NCBI RefSeq assembly: GCF_004296935.1
Contig: NZ_SCVH01000145.1
Span: 89,402-153,401 of the forward strand
DNA length: 64,000 nucleotides
Source: Reyranella sp.
GTDB lineage: Bacteria; Pseudomonadota; Alphaproteobacteria; Reyranellales; Reyranellaceae
Direction: 5' to 3'
Shown: one piece after another, positions 28,238-37,539 of the stretch
How the letters are laid out: each line of letters begins with the position of its first letter
Position numbering within the stretch: position 1 is the stretch's first letter
Translations under genes and position numbers: made by a program
Notes under the pieces: model-generated
What the model was told of the DNA's origin: nothing
Database searches by the model: none
Seen by the model: the letters and a program-made list of their open reading frames with translations, nothing else

Positions 28238-29233
28238 ATGCCGTCCAGTTCAAAGAAAAAGCCGCTGGTGATCGTCACCCGGAAGCTGCCCGAGGCGATC
28301 GAAACGCGGCTCATGGAGCTGTTCGACACCCGGCTGAACGCCGACGACCGGCCGCTCGACGCCGCCCAGCTTGTCGAGGCCGTCAAGACGGCCGATGTGC
28401 TGGTGCCCACCGTCACCGACCGCATCGACAGCCGCCTGCTGTCGCAAAGCGGTCCGCGGCTGAAGCTCATCGCCTCGTTCGGCACCGGTGTCGATCACAT
28501 CGATCTCGATGCGGCCCGCCAGCGCGGCATCACGGTCACCAATACGCCGGGCGTCCTTACCGAGGACACCGCCGACATGGCCATGGCGCTGGTGCTGGCC
28601 ACGGCACGGCGCATGGGCGAGGGCGAACGCATGGTCCGCTCGGGCAAGTGGACCGGCTGGAGCCCGACCTCGATGCTGGGCGCCCGCCTGCAGGGCAAGC
28701 GCATGGGCATCGTCGGCATGGGGCGCATCGGCCAGGCGCTGGCGCGGCGTGCCCGCGGCTTCGGGCTCGCCATCCACTATCACAACCGCAAGCGCGCCCA
28801 CGCCGAGATCGAGCGCGAACTCGAGGCGACCTATTGGGAGAGCCCCGACCAGATGCTGGCGCGCATGGATATCGTGTCGGTGAACTGCCCGCATACGCCC
28901 GCGACCTTTCATCTCCTGTCGGCGCGGCGCCTGAAGTTGATGAAGCCTACGGCCATCATCGTGAACACTGCGCGCGGCGAGGTGATCGACGAGAACGCGC
29001 TGGTGCGCATGCTGAAGGCGGGAGAACTGGCGGGCGCCGGCCTCGACGTCTACGAGCACGAGCCGCAGGTGAACCCGAAGCTGCTCGAGCTCGACCGTGT
29101 CGTGCTCCTGCCGCACATGGGATCGGCCACGCTCGAGGGCCGCATCGAAATGGGCGAGAAGGTCCTGATCAACATAAAAACCTTCGCCGACGGCCACAAG
29201 CCGCCGGACCGCGTGCTGGCGACGATGTTCTAG
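28238..29233 (+). CDS. D-2-hydroxyacid dehydrogenase (glyoxylate/hydroxypyruvate reductase type)
   Basis: The 331-residue NAD(P)-dependent enzyme has the Rossmann motif VGMGRIGQALARRARGFG and the catalytic set: Arg in NTARGEVIDENAL, Glu in YEHEPQVN, and His in LLPHMGSATLEGR. The family reduces 2-oxo acids such as glyoxylate, hydroxypyruvate or 2-oxo-gluconate to D-hydroxy acids; the substrate is not determined here. ATG 28238 gives the usual start, and a longer frame to 28163 is ignored. It stands alone between two minus-strand genes. Confidence 0.9.
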   Translation: MPSSSKKKPLVIVTRKLPEAIETRLMELFDTRLNADDRPLDAAQLVEAVKTADVLVPTVTDRIDSRLLSQSGPRLKLIASFGTGVDHIDLDAARQRGITVTNTPGVLTEDTADMAMALVLATARRMGEGERMVRSGKWTGWSPTSMLGARLQGKRMGIVGMGRIGQALARRARGFGLAIHYHNRKRAHAEIERELEATYWESPDQMLARMDIVSVNCPHTPATFHLLSARRLKLMKPTAIIVNTARGEVIDENALVRMLKAGELAGAGLDVYEHEPQVNPKLLELDRVVLLPHMGSATLEGRIEMGEKVLINIKTFADGHKPPDRVLATMF

Positions 29234-29310
29234 CGCATTCACATGCGCTGGTGGGCGGCAGGGCCTTCACAGGCCCGGGAGCCCGCGCGGTTCCCATTGC
29301 GCACGACTTT

Positions 29311-30180
29311 CTAGAGGTCGTTTTCAACCATCTCGCGGCTGCGATCGTCGACCAGGACGTCGCGTGCCGAGCGGCCGACCTGGGCGCCGATCAGGATGGT
29401 GAGTGACGTCCAGTACATCCAGACCATGATGGCGGCAAAGCCCGCCGTGGCGCCGAAGGCGGACGTGAGCTGCGTCACTTCGAAGTAGTAGACCAGCGCG
29501 CGGTTGCCGGCGGCGAACAGGAGCGCGTTCACGGCGCCGCCGATCAAGGCATATCTCCACGGAACGCCGCCGGTCGGCAGCCACTTGTAGATCAGGGTGA
29601 AGAAGGCCGAGAGAATGCCGTAGTGCACGAACGCCGACATCGCCGGGCCGATCCATTCGCCGAGGATGGGAAAGGCTTCCAGGGCGCCCGCGTAGGCCGA
29701 GATCAGCACGCTCGCCAGGATGACGACGATGAGCAGGACGCCCAGCACCACCATGAGGGCGACCGCGAGCAGTCGCGATTTTATGCTCGCCAGCACCGGG
29801 TGCACGTAGAGCGCCTTGCCGCTGCGCCAGATCGCATCGATGCCGTCGTCCAGCTCGACGAAGACACGCGTGCCGGTATAGAGCAGGACGGCGGCGCCGA
29901 TGATCGCCGCGATCCCACCGCCTCGGAAGAGATCCTGCGAGGCGAAGCGGCGGATGCTCTTGAGCTGGTCCTGAGCGACAACGGTCCCGAGGGCGTCGAA
30001 GATCGCCTCCTGGGCCATCAGCTTGCCGACGAACGGCTCGGCGATGGCGATGCTGAAGATCATGATCGGGCCGATCGCGAACATCGTATAGAACGCCATC
30101 GCCGCGGCCGATGTAGACAGCCGGTTGGTGAAGTAGCCGGTGCCGGCGGAGTAGGCGATGCGCCAGAGCGTGGTGATCAT
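29311..30180 (-). CDS. YihY/BrkB family inner-membrane protein
   Basis: This 289-residue protein has six hydrophobic helices and the family features RLSTSAAAMAFYTMFAIGP at the N-terminus and LPTGGVPWRYALIGGAVNALLF in the second half. The family was once annotated as RNase BN, which is now discounted; its transport or envelope role is unclear. The ATG at 30180 is chosen over a TTG two codons upstream. The gene lies 18 bases downstream of the PlsB-like acyltransferase and is probably co-transcribed. Confidence 0.87.
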   Translation of the reverse strand: MITTLWRIAYSAGTGYFTNRLSTSAAAMAFYTMFAIGPIMIFSIAIAEPFVGKLMAQEAIFDALGTVVAQDQLKSIRRFASQDLFRGGGIAAIIGAAVLLYTGTRVFVELDDGIDAIWRSGKALYVHPVLASIKSRLLAVALMVVLGVLLIVVILASVLISAYAGALEAFPILGEWIGPAMSAFVHYGILSAFFTLIYKWLPTGGVPWRYALIGGAVNALLFAAGNRALVYYFEVTQLTSAFGATAGFAAIMVWMYWTSLTILIGAQVGRSARDVLVDDRSREMVENDL

Positions 30181-30198
30181 GGTCAAGCGTGGGTGGGG

Positions 30199-31617
30199 TC
30201 AGCGCAGATGGGCGACGGCGTTGGCATAGTACGCCAACAGCGGCCGCTCGGCGGGCACTGCCGCGAACAATCCCTCACCACTTTCGTCGACTAGGCGGCG
30301 CAGCACCAGCATGCGCAGGCCGACGTGGAAGGCATAGTCGCGGTCGCCGCGCGGCACATAGAGCTTGGCGCCCCTGGTTTCGAGATGTGCCATCAGGTCG
30401 GACACGCGCCGCTTGAGTTCGAGCTCGTCGAGCGGCCCATCTGCCTCCAGCAGGGCTGTGGCGATCAGCGACACCGGCAGCACCGGCACCAGGCGGGCGA
30501 TCTCGCCCATCACGTCGTGCGCCAGGCGGCCGACGATCTCGAACCGCTGGTCCTTGTCGAGGCCGCGCAGGTCTCCTCCCGTTGCGGCGGCATTCGCGGC
30601 CAGCCAGTCGCGCGCCGAGATCAGGCCGCCGAAATTGACGCAGGCGTAGCCGAAGCGGAACCAGCGCCCGCGCAGCATCAGGCCGATCTGGCTGAACCAG
30701 AAGCCGAGCGCGGTGCGGGCCGCGAACCAGGCGCTGCGCCGGGGCGCGTCGCCTTCGAGCGAACGCAGCAGGGTGCGGTCCTCCAGCACGCGGTCGTAGT
30801 TCAGCGCCACCGGCACGAAGACGATGTCGTTCGTTCCCTTCGGATCGAACGACTTCAGCATGTAGTCGAACAACCCGAGCTTGGGTTCGCGCAGCCGCCC
30901 GTCGCGCGACAGTCCGCCCTCGGGGTACATCGCCTGGGCGACGCCGGCCTCGGTCGCCATGTGGACATAGCGCTCGAGCACGCGGCGGTAGATCGGGTTG
31001 TTGGAATTGCGGCGCACGAAATAGGCGCCCATCGAGCGGATGAGCTGCTGCAATGGCCAGATCCGCGCCCACTCGCCGACCGCGTAGGAGAGCGCCGTGC
31101 GTTCGGCGGCGAGAAAGGCCACCAGCACGTAGTCCATGTTGCTGCGGTGGTTCATGACGAACACCACGGCGGTATTGGGCGGCACGCCCGCCAGCGTGCG
31201 CTCGTCGGCGAAGCCCAGGCGGACGCGGTAGAGAAAACGCGCGACGCCGCGGGCAATCGAATAGCCGACCCGGAAATAGACGTAGGCGTTGAAGGTCGGC
31301 ACGATCTCGCGCGCGTAGCGATGGACTTCGGTCATTGCCGCTTCGCGCGGCATGTTGTTGGCGCGGGCATAGTCGTTGGCGGCGGCCACCACCTGCGGGT
31401 CGTAGACCAGCCGGTCGATCAGCACCTGCCGCTTGGTGAGCTGGAACGGCTTGATCTCGACGTCGAGCCGCCGGTTGACCCGGTCGATCAGCCGGTTGAG
31501 TCGCCGCCGCAGGAACCAGCGGCCGCTCGGGATCAGCAGCCGGTCGAGCAATGACCACAGCGCGAACGCCGCGATCGGCAGGAACAGCCAGAGCGGAACG
31601 GTGACGGGCTCGTCCAT
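30199..31617 (-). CDS. PlsB-like glycerol-3-phosphate/lysophospholipid acyltransferase
   Basis: The 472-residue protein has an N-terminal membrane helix and an acyltransferase domain with the catalytic HxxxxD motif (VMNHRSNMDYVL, about residue 155) and the substrate-binding motif MYPEGGLSRDGRLREPKLGL. These match the PlsB/GPAT group, which starts phospholipid synthesis by acylating sn-glycerol-3-phosphate. It is much shorter than E. coli PlsB (about 800 aa). ATG 31617 is used; the longer frame to 32052 reads out of frame through the MAPEG gene and is spurious. Confidence 0.88.
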   Translation of the reverse strand: MDEPVTVPLWLFLPIAAFALWSLLDRLLIPSGRWFLRRRLNRLIDRVNRRLDVEIKPFQLTKRQVLIDRLVYDPQVVAAANDYARANNMPREAAMTEVHRYAREIVPTFNAYVYFRVGYSIARGVARFLYRVRLGFADERTLAGVPPNTAVVFVMNHRSNMDYVLVAFLAAERTALSYAVGEWARIWPLQQLIRSMGAYFVRRNSNNPIYRRVLERYVHMATEAGVAQAMYPEGGLSRDGRLREPKLGLFDYMLKSFDPKGTNDIVFVPVALNYDRVLEDRTLLRSLEGDAPRRSAWFAARTALGFWFSQIGLMLRGRWFRFGYACVNFGGLISARDWLAANAAATGGDLRGLDKDQRFEIVGRLAHDVMGEIARLVPVLPVSLIATALLEADGPLDELELKRRVSDLMAHLETRGAKLYVPRGDRDYAFHVGLRMLVLRRLVDESGEGLFAAVPAERPLLAYYANAVAHLR

Positions 31618-31634
31618 CGTTCCGCCCGCGCGCC

Positions 31635-32021
31635 CTAGAACTGCTTGAGACTGAGGCCCGCCAGGACGGCCAGCACCGAGCTTGCCGCCAGCACCAGCGT
31701 CGTGCCGATGGCGCCGAGGAACCGGCCCTGCGGGATGACGCCGAGCATGCCGCCGGCATGCAGCGCGCGGGAGACCAGCAGAACGATCGAGAGCCCGGCC
31801 ACGACGCCAAAGCCGTAGAAGTCGCTGACGAAATAGATCAGCAGCAGGCAGAGCGGGGCGAACTCGATCAAATTCGCGTGCGCGCGGACGGCAGCTTGCA
31901 TCTCGCGATCGCCGCCGTCGCCCAGGTTGATCTTCTTCTTTCCCCGGAGGCGCGAGATATTTGCCGTCAGGATCACGGCCAGCAGGCCGATCAGGCCGGC
32001 ACACACGAAAAACACAGGCAT
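31635..32021 (-). CDS. MAPEG family membrane protein
   Basis: The 128-residue protein has four hydrophobic helices and the MAPEG features RAHANLIEFAPLCLLL and SRALHAGGM. MAPEG proteins include glutathione-dependent membrane enzymes; bacterial members are mostly uncharacterised. The ATG at 32021 has GGGGGAG about ten bases upstream; a longer frame from 32063 is not preferred. It is 17 bases ahead of the PlsB-like gene, likely in one unit with it and the BrkB-like gene. Confidence 0.88.
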   Translation of the reverse strand: MPVFFVCAGLIGLLAVILTANISRLRGKKKINLGDGGDREMQAAVRAHANLIEFAPLCLLLIYFVSDFYGFGVVAGLSIVLLVSRALHAGGMLGVIPQGRFLGAIGTTLVLAASSVLAVLAGLSLKQF

Positions 32022-32094
32022 TGGACGAAGCTCCCCCTCGATTTGGCGGCATTGTATGGCCATATGGCCCAGAGACGAAATTTGGCGGGAACGC

Positions 32095-32215
32095 TGACCC
32101 CCTCCGTCGCGGATTACCGCGCCCCCTCCCCCGTAAGACGGGGGAGGAGAAGAATCAGACTCCTCCCCCGTCTCGGGGGAGGTGGCGCGTAGCGCCGGAG
32201 AGGGTCATCCCCCTC
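32095..32215. repeat. Intergenic hairpin repeat, family R1, copy 3
   Basis: This is related to the elements at 10151 and 18182 but rearranged. Two CTCCCCC-type hairpins (CCCTCCCCCGTAAGACGGGGGAGG and CCTCCCCCGTCTCGGGGGAGG) are followed by GGTGGCGCGTAGCGCCGG and GGGTCATCCCCC. The TGA of the aminotransferase gene is read from its right end. Confidence 0.75.
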
Positions 32216-33392
32216 GTTTGATCACAGCCTCCAGCGCCGCCACGAACCGGTCCAGTTCGGCCTCGGTGTTGTAAACATGCACCGAGGCACGCATGACGTC
32301 GCGCAGGCCGCGCCCTTTCAGATCGAGCCGCGACGAAAACTGCGTCGACACGCTGACGTTGATCGCCTGCGCCTGCAGCGCCAGCTTGAGCGCATTGTGA
32401 TCGGCGCCCGCCACCGCGAAAGTCACGATGCCGCCCCGCACCTTGCCGAGGTCGGTCAGGGTGACGCCCTTCAACATCGACAGCCGGGCGCGCAGGCCGT
32501 CGGCCAGTTCGCGCAGACGCGCCCAGATCGCGTCCATACCAAGCTCGTTTGCCTGGTCGGCGGCGACTTTCAGCCCGATGACGCCGGCGAAGTAGCGCTC
32601 CCAGTTCTCGAAACGCTTGGCGTCGCCCATGACCGTGTAGGCATTATCGTCGGTCCATCGCGCCGCGTGGTTGTCGAGAAACACCGGCTCGATATGCGCC
32701 GTCGTCGCCTGCTTGGCATAAAGAAAGCCAGTGCCGCGCGGCCCGCGCAGATATTTGCGGCCGGTCATGGACAGGAAATCGCAGCCGATCTTTTTCACAT
32801 CGACCGGGAGCTGGCCGACCGACTGGCAGGCGTCGAGCAGGTAGAGGATGCCCGCATCATTGGCGATCTTGCCGACGGCCTCGGCCGGCTGCACCAGCCC
32901 GCCCTGGGTCGGTACATGCGAGATCGACACCAGCCTGGTGCGCTTGTCGATCGCCCGCTCCAGCGCGCCGAGGTCGATCTGGCCGTGCCTGTCGTCCGGC
33001 ACGACCACGATCTCGGCCCCGGTCTTCTTGGCGACCTGCAGGTAGGAGATGTAGTTGGACGAATACTCGCTGACGCAGGTCAGGATGCGGTCGCCGGGTT
33101 TGAAGTCGAGCGAGTAGAACGCCATGTCCCAGGCCCGCGTGGCATTCTCGATGAAGGCGATTTCCTCAGCCTCGGCGCCGATCAGCCGGGCGACCGAGGG
33201 ATAGAACCCGTTCAGCGTATCGCGTGCCTTGTCGGCGGCCTCGTAGCCGCCGATCTCGGCTTCCAGCTGCAGATGTCCAAGCGTGGCGTCCAGCGTGCGC
33301 TGGCTGGGCAGGGCGGAGCCGGCGGCGTTGAGATGCAGCACATGGGCGCAGCCGGGGGTCTCGGCGCGCAGGCGGGCGATATCGAGGCTCAC
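32205..33392 (-). CDS. Aminotransferase class V (cysteine-desulfurase/isopenicillin-epimerase-like)
   Basis: The 395-residue PLP enzyme of fold type I has the N-terminal HLNAAGSALP, the Asp-Gln pair in LLDACQSVGQLP, and the PLP-binding lysine in MTGRKYLRGPRGTGFLY. This subgroup includes cysteine desulfurase-like proteins and isopenicillin-N-epimerase homologues; the reaction here is not known. The start is a GTG at 33392 with GGGAG about ten bases upstream; the longer frame to 33656 runs antisense through the next gene. The stop codon lies in an R1 repeat, so the original C-terminus may have been altered. Confidence 0.87.
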   Translation of the reverse strand: MSLDIARLRAETPGCAHVLHLNAAGSALPSQRTLDATLGHLQLEAEIGGYEAADKARDTLNGFYPSVARLIGAEAEEIAFIENATRAWDMAFYSLDFKPGDRILTCVSEYSSNYISYLQVAKKTGAEIVVVPDDRHGQIDLGALERAIDKRTRLVSISHVPTQGGLVQPAEAVGKIANDAGILYLLDACQSVGQLPVDVKKIGCDFLSMTGRKYLRGPRGTGFLYAKQATTAHIEPVFLDNHAARWTDDNAYTVMGDAKRFENWERYFAGVIGLKVAADQANELGMDAIWARLRELADGLRARLSMLKGVTLTDLGKVRGGIVTFAVAGADHNALKLALQAQAINVSVSTQFSSRLDLKGRGLRDVMRASVHVYNTEAELDRFVAALEAVIKRGG

Positions 33393-33406
33393 GTCAGGAG
33401 TCTCCC

Positions 33407-33432
33407 TGTTGTATGATCTTGTTGTATGATTC
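33407..33432. repeat. 13-base tandem duplication in a divergent promoter
   Basis: TGTTGTATGATCT at 33407 is followed directly by TGTTGTATGATTC at 33420. It lies between the GTG start of the aminotransferase and the start of the metalloprotease, and the second copy contains the ATG at 33426. Confidence 0.6.
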
Positions 33433-34190
33433 TGGCCATGTCGTTGTCGGACATCGTGCGTCGTCTCGTCCTGCCTAAAGCCGCGCCGGAGCCGGAGCAA
33501 CTGACCATTGCTCATGCCGGCGAACCCCTGCCGGTGACTTTCCTGCGTTCCGCCCGCGCCCGCCGCGCCTCGCTGCGCGTGGATTCGGCCAGGCGGCGCA
33601 TCGTGCTGACGGCGCCACTGCGCATGGCGCGCGGCACGGCGGTCGATTTCGCCCACGCCCAGGCGGGCTGGATCGCGGCCCGGCTGAAGCGCCTGCCGGA
33701 CTTAAAACCCTTCGTCGATGGCGCCGAGATCCCGCTGTTCGGTGCGCCGCACCTGGTCCGCCACCGCGAAGATCGCCGGGGGACGGTGTGGCGGGAGGGT
33801 CCGGAAATCCATGTCGCCGGCAGGGCCGAGCATCTGCCGCGCCGGCTGCGCGACTGGTTGACGGCCGAACTCAAGGGCCAATTGGTGCCGCTGGTCCATG
33901 CCAAGGCGCTGCGCGTCGAACGGTCGGTAAAGCGCATCACCGTGCGCGACAGTCGCTCGCGCTGGGGGAGCTGCGGACCCGACGCCACCCTGTCGTTCTC
34001 CTGGCGCCTGGTGTTCGCGCCGCCCGAGGTGCTCGACTATCTGGTGGCGCACGAGGTCGCCCATCTCGTCCATCTGAACCACGGCCCGCGTTTCTGGGCG
34101 CTCGCCCGGATGCTGTGCGATAGCCCGATCGAGGGTCCGCAGACCTGGCTCAAGAAGAACGGCGAGGTCCTGCTGCAGTACGGCGCTTAG
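33426..34190 (+). CDS. YgjP-type zinc metallopeptidase (M48-like, DUF45)
   Basis: The 254-residue soluble protein has the zinc motif HEVAHLVHLNHGPRFW (about residue 210) and the preceding RDSRSRWGSCGPDATLSFSWRL block, which define the YgjP/WLM-type DUF45 group. The biological role in bacteria is not well defined; some relatives accompany restriction systems, but none is visible here. The start may be 33426 or the in-frame ATG 33438. Its stop overlaps the convergent oxidoreductase gene by four bases. Confidence 0.9.
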   Translation: MILAMSLSDIVRRLVLPKAAPEPEQLTIAHAGEPLPVTFLRSARARRASLRVDSARRRIVLTAPLRMARGTAVDFAHAQAGWIAARLKRLPDLKPFVDGAEIPLFGAPHLVRHREDRRGTVWREGPEIHVAGRAEHLPRRLRDWLTAELKGQLVPLVHAKALRVERSVKRITVRDSRSRWGSCGPDATLSFSWRLVFAPPEVLDYLVAHEVAHLVHLNHGPRFWALARMLCDSPIEGPQTWLKKNGEVLLQYGA

Positions 34191-35437
34191 CCGAAGCGGC
34201 CGGGATTGCAGCCCTCGAGCGTTTCCGGAAGGGTCTCGCCCTCCATCTGGCGCGCGATCAGCCGGCCGCTCGCCGTGGCCAGCGTGAGGCCGAGGTGCTG
34301 ATGGCCGTAGCTGCAGTAGACATTGGCCAGGCGCGGCGCGCGGCCGATGGCGGGGCGGTAGTCGGGCAAGGTCGGGCGCTCACCGATCCAGCGGCTTTGC
34401 TCCGCGCCGCCGACGCCGGGGAAGATATCTTTTAGATGCTTCACCAGCAGGTCGGCGCGCTGCCACGACGGCGGCTGGTGGGGCGCGGCGAGCTCGACGG
34501 TGCCGGCGATGCGCAGCCCTTCCTGCATGGGCGTGAAAAAGAGACCGCGTTCGGGCGGGCTGACGGGCAGGTCGAAGCGCAGGTTGTCGGGCGCCACCAT
34601 GACATGATAGCCGCGCTCCGCGACCAGCGGTGCATTGAAGCCCAGCAGGCGCGTGAGCTCGCCCGAGGCGCGGCCCGCGGCGATGACCACGGCCTTGGCC
34701 GGCAGCGACTGGTCGGTGATCTGCACCGAGGTCACACGATTGCCGTCACGGCCAAAACCGCGCACGCGGCCGCGCAGGATCGTGCCGCCGTCGGCGGTGA
34801 AACGCTCGGCCAGGGTCTCGACCACGCGATAGGGATTGATGGTGTGCGTCCCGTTCGGATAGTGGATGCCGCGCACGATGTGCGGGCTGAGGCCGGGTGC
34901 CAGTTCGCGGGCGCGATTGCCGTCGACGATCTCGAAGTCGGTGCCCTTGCCCGCCTGCAGGCCGCGCATCTCGTCGGTGGCGAGGAAGGCCGCCTCGCTT
35001 TCGTAGACATAGAGCGCGCCCTTGGTCTGGAAGAGCTCGCCAAGGCCCGATGCCTGGATCTCCGCCTTCCAGGCGATGTCGGCCTCGATCATCAGCGCCT
35101 TGAGGGACTCCTTGCCCTTCTGCACCTCGGCCGGGTTGAGCGCGGCCAACGCGAAGCGCGCCATCCAGGGCAGCAGCCAGGGCAGGCTGGGCGGATGCAG
35201 CGTGAGCGGCCCGGTGCGGTCGGTCAGCATCTTGGGCAGGCTCTTCAGCGTCGAGGGCCTGGCCAGCGGGATCAGGCTGTCGAGGGAAAGAAAGCCCGCA
35301 TTGCCAAACGACGTGGCCCGCCCGGGCTCGGCGCTGTCGAGAAGGGTGACGCTATGGCCGGCGCGCTGCAGGGCGCGGGCGGCCGCGGTGCCGACAATGC
35401 CGGCGCCGACAACGATGACAGGATCCTGATCACTCAT
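34187..35437 (-). CDS. FAD-dependent D-amino-acid dehydrogenase-like oxidoreductase (DadA type)
   Basis: The 416-residue protein begins with the dinucleotide motif VIVVGAGIVGTAAARALQRAGHSVTLLD and ends with the DAO-family C-terminal YCSYGHQHLGLTLATASGRLIA. The length and the pattern RWIGERPTLPDYRPAIG match DadA-type dehydrogenases, which oxidise D-amino acids (or related imino/N-methyl amino acids) and pass electrons to quinones. The substrate is not fixed by the sequence. It diverges from hslV across an 83-base gap. Confidence 0.88.
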   Translation of the reverse strand: MSDQDPVIVVGAGIVGTAAARALQRAGHSVTLLDSAEPGRATSFGNAGFLSLDSLIPLARPSTLKSLPKMLTDRTGPLTLHPPSLPWLLPWMARFALAALNPAEVQKGKESLKALMIEADIAWKAEIQASGLGELFQTKGALYVYESEAAFLATDEMRGLQAGKGTDFEIVDGNRARELAPGLSPHIVRGIHYPNGTHTINPYRVVETLAERFTADGGTILRGRVRGFGRDGNRVTSVQITDQSLPAKAVVIAAGRASGELTRLLGFNAPLVAERGYHVMVAPDNLRFDLPVSPPERGLFFTPMQEGLRIAGTVELAAPHQPPSWQRADLLVKHLKDIFPGVGGAEQSRWIGERPTLPDYRPAIGRAPRLANVYCSYGHQHLGLTLATASGRLIARQMEGETLPETLEGCNPGRFG

Positions 35438-35520
35438 GGCAAGACGTTAGCATGACCCGTGAAGGAGCCGGGAAGGGCTTGGCGATTGATTTGCCGCCAT
35501 GAATCACTATTTACGTTGCC

Positions 35521-36081
35521 ATGTCCGCTCCCTCCGACAATTCCCCGACACCCGGCTGGCACGCCACAACCATCCTCTCCGTCCGCAAGGGCGGCCAGGT
35601 CGTGATGGCGGGCGACGGCCAGGTCTCGATGGGCCAGACTGTCGTCAAAGCCAACGCCAAGAAGGTCCGCCGCCTCGGCAACGGCTCGATCGTGGCCGGC
35701 TTCGCCGGCGCCACGGCCGACGCCTTCACCCTGTTCGAACGGCTCGAGAGCAAGCTGGAACGCCATCCCGGCCAGCTCCTGCGCGCCTGCATCGAACTCG
35801 CCAAGGACTGGCGCACCGACCGCTACCTGCGCCGGCTCGAGGCGATGATGGCCGTGGCCGACAAGGACGTCTCGCTGCTGCTGTCGGGCTCGGGCGACGT
35901 GCTCGAACCGGAGGACGGCCTGCTCGCCATCGGCTCGGGCGGCAACTATGCGCTGTCCGCCGCACGCGCGCTGATCGACATCGAGGGCCTCGACGCCGAG
36001 GCCGTCGCGCGCAAGTCGATGAAGATCGCTGCCGAGATCTGCGTCTACACCAACCATAACGTCATCATCGAGAAGCTCTGA
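35521..36081 (+). CDS. hslV: ATP-dependent protease subunit HslV
   Basis: HslV is the peptidase core of the HslUV protease. The 186-residue protein has the [23 protein letters not shown] start, with the catalytic threonine at residue 16 after a 15-residue propeptide, as in other alphaproteobacteria (E. coli has only the initiator Met). [14 protein letters not shown] and the C-terminal [10 protein letters not shown] are conserved. No clear ribosome site or heat-shock promoter was seen. It is followed after eight bases by hslU. Confidence 0.96.
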   Translation: MSAPSDNSPTPGWHATTILSVRKGGQVVMAGDGQVSMGQTVVKANAKKVRRLGNGSIVAGFAGATADAFTLFERLESKLERHPGQLLRACIELAKDWRTDRYLRRLEAMMAVADKDVSLLLSGSGDVLEPEDGLLAIGSGGNYALSAARALIDIEGLDAEAVARKSMKIAAEICVYTNHNVIIEKL

Positions 36082-36089
36082 GCAGCGTA

Positions 36090-37400
36090 ATGAGCAACGA
36101 CTTTTCCCCCCGCGAGATCGTCTCCGAACTCGACAAGCACATCGTCGGCCAGCAGGACGCCAAGCGCGCCGTGGCCATTGCGCTGCGCAATCGCTGGCGC
36201 CGCCTGCAGCTGCCCGAAGGGCTGCGCGAAGAGGTTCTGCCCAAGAACATCCTGATGATCGGCCCCACCGGCTGCGGCAAGACCGAGATCGCGCGCCGCC
36301 TCGCCAAGCTCGCCAACGCGCCGTTCCTGAAGGTCGAGGCGACCAAGTTCACCGAGGTGGGCTACGTCGGCCGCGATGTCGAGCAGATCGCGCGCGACCT
36401 GATGGAAGCCGCCATCGACATGACGCGCGAGCGTCTGCGCAAGGACGTGCGCGCCAAGGCCGAAATGGCCGCAGAAGACCGCGTGCTCGATGCGCTCTGC
36501 GGCCCCAACGCCAGCGAGGAGACGCGGCTCCGCTTCCGCCACAAGCTGCGCGCCGGCGAGCTGAACGAACGCGAGATCGAGGTCGAGGTCGCCGACGCGG
36601 GCTCACCGATGCAGTTCGAGGTGCCCGGCCAGCCCGGCGGCTCGGTCGGCATGATCAATATCGGCGACATGCTGGGCAAGGCCTTCGGCGGCCGCACCAA
36701 GAAGCGCAAGATGACCGTGGCCGAGAGCCACGAGGCGCTGATGCGCGAGGAGAGCGACAAGCTCCTCGACCAGGAGCGGGTGGTGCGCGAGGCCCGCGAA
36801 TCGGTCGAGCAGAACGGCATCGTCTTCATCGACGAGATCGACAAGATCACGGCGCGCAGCGAATTCCGCGGCGGCGGCGACGTGAGCCGCGAGGGCGTGC
36901 AGCGCGACCTGCTGCCGCTGATCGAGGGCACGACGGTGAACACCAAGCACGGCCCGGTGAAGACCGACCACGTGCTGTTCATCTGCTCCGGCGCCTTCCA
37001 CATGGCCAAGCCCTCGGACATGCTGCCCGAGTTGCAGGGCCGGTTGCCGATCCGTGTCAGCCTGGCCTCGCTCGGCCAGGACGATTTCCGCCGCATCCTG
37101 ACCGAGCCCGAGGCGAGCCTGGTCAAGCAGTACAAGGCGCTGCTGGCCACCGAGAAGGTCGATCTCACGTTCAAGGATGACGCCATCGACGAGCTGGCGC
37201 GGCTGTCGGCAGAGATCAACGAGACGGTCGAGAACATCGGCGCCAGGCGGCTGCACACCGTGATGGAGAAGTTGCTGGAAGAGATCAGCTTCACCGCCTC
37301 GGACTCGCCCGGCCACAAGGTCGAGATCGATGCCGCCTATGTCCGCGCCCATGTGAGCGAGCTCGCCAAGAACACCGATCTCAGCAAGTTCGTGCTCTAG
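36090..37400 (+). CDS. hslU: ATP-dependent protease ATPase subunit HslU
   Basis: HslU is the AAA+ unfoldase that feeds substrates to HslV. The 436 residues show Walker [10 protein letters not shown] (58-66), the HslU-specific I domain (about 110-240), Walker [11 protein letters not shown] (about 247), the sensor region [11 protein letters not shown], and the C-terminal DLSKFVL tail that docks on HslV. Spacing with hslV shows an operon. It converges with a small membrane-protein gene one base beyond its stop. Confidence 0.97.
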   Translation: MSNDFSPREIVSELDKHIVGQQDAKRAVAIALRNRWRRLQLPEGLREEVLPKNILMIGPTGCGKTEIARRLAKLANAPFLKVEATKFTEVGYVGRDVEQIARDLMEAAIDMTRERLRKDVRAKAEMAAEDRVLDALCGPNASEETRLRFRHKLRAGELNEREIEVEVADAGSPMQFEVPGQPGGSVGMINIGDMLGKAFGGRTKKRKMTVAESHEALMREESDKLLDQERVVREARESVEQNGIVFIDEIDKITARSEFRGGGDVSREGVQRDLLPLIEGTTVNTKHGPVKTDHVLFICSGAFHMAKPSDMLPELQGRLPIRVSLASLGQDDFRRILTEPEASLVKQYKALLATEKVDLTFKDDAIDELARLSAEINETVENIGARRLHTVMEKLLEEISFTASDSPGHKVEIDAAYVRAHVSELAKNTDLSKFVL

Positions 37401-37401
37401 C

Positions 37402-37539
37402 CTAGAGGCAATAGGCGGCGATCAGGTCGACCAGATAGGCAGGCCCATTCAGGCCCCACATCACGAACGACAGCGCAGTCGCGGCGACGACGAGGGCGGC
37501 GGCACCCCAGAGAAGTGCCGCCTGCCAGCCCGCCGTCAT
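37402..37539 (-). CDS. Small membrane protein, 45 aa, coupled to MFS gene
   Basis: A 45-residue frame starts at ATG 37539, which overlaps the MFS stop as ATGA. The peptide MTAGWQAALLWGAAALVVAA... has one strong hydrophobic helix and ends GPAYLVDLIAAYCL. The overlap, the clean single-span composition and the stop just short of hslU argue that it is translated. No function is known; it may assist the transporter (inference). Confidence 0.6.
   Translation of the reverse strand: MTAGWQAALLWGAAALVVAATALSFVMWGLNGPAYLVDLIAAYCL

Noticed and set aside
30199-32052. Apparent 617-residue MAPEG-region/acyltransferase fusion
   Set aside because: The upstream part is a wrong frame through the MAPEG gene; the acyltransferase has its own ATG at 31617.
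35470-35510. Heat-shock (sigma-32) promoter for hslVU
   Set aside because: CTTG and CCATGA are present but only 15 bases apart, shorter than the usual spacing, and the extended motif is lacking.
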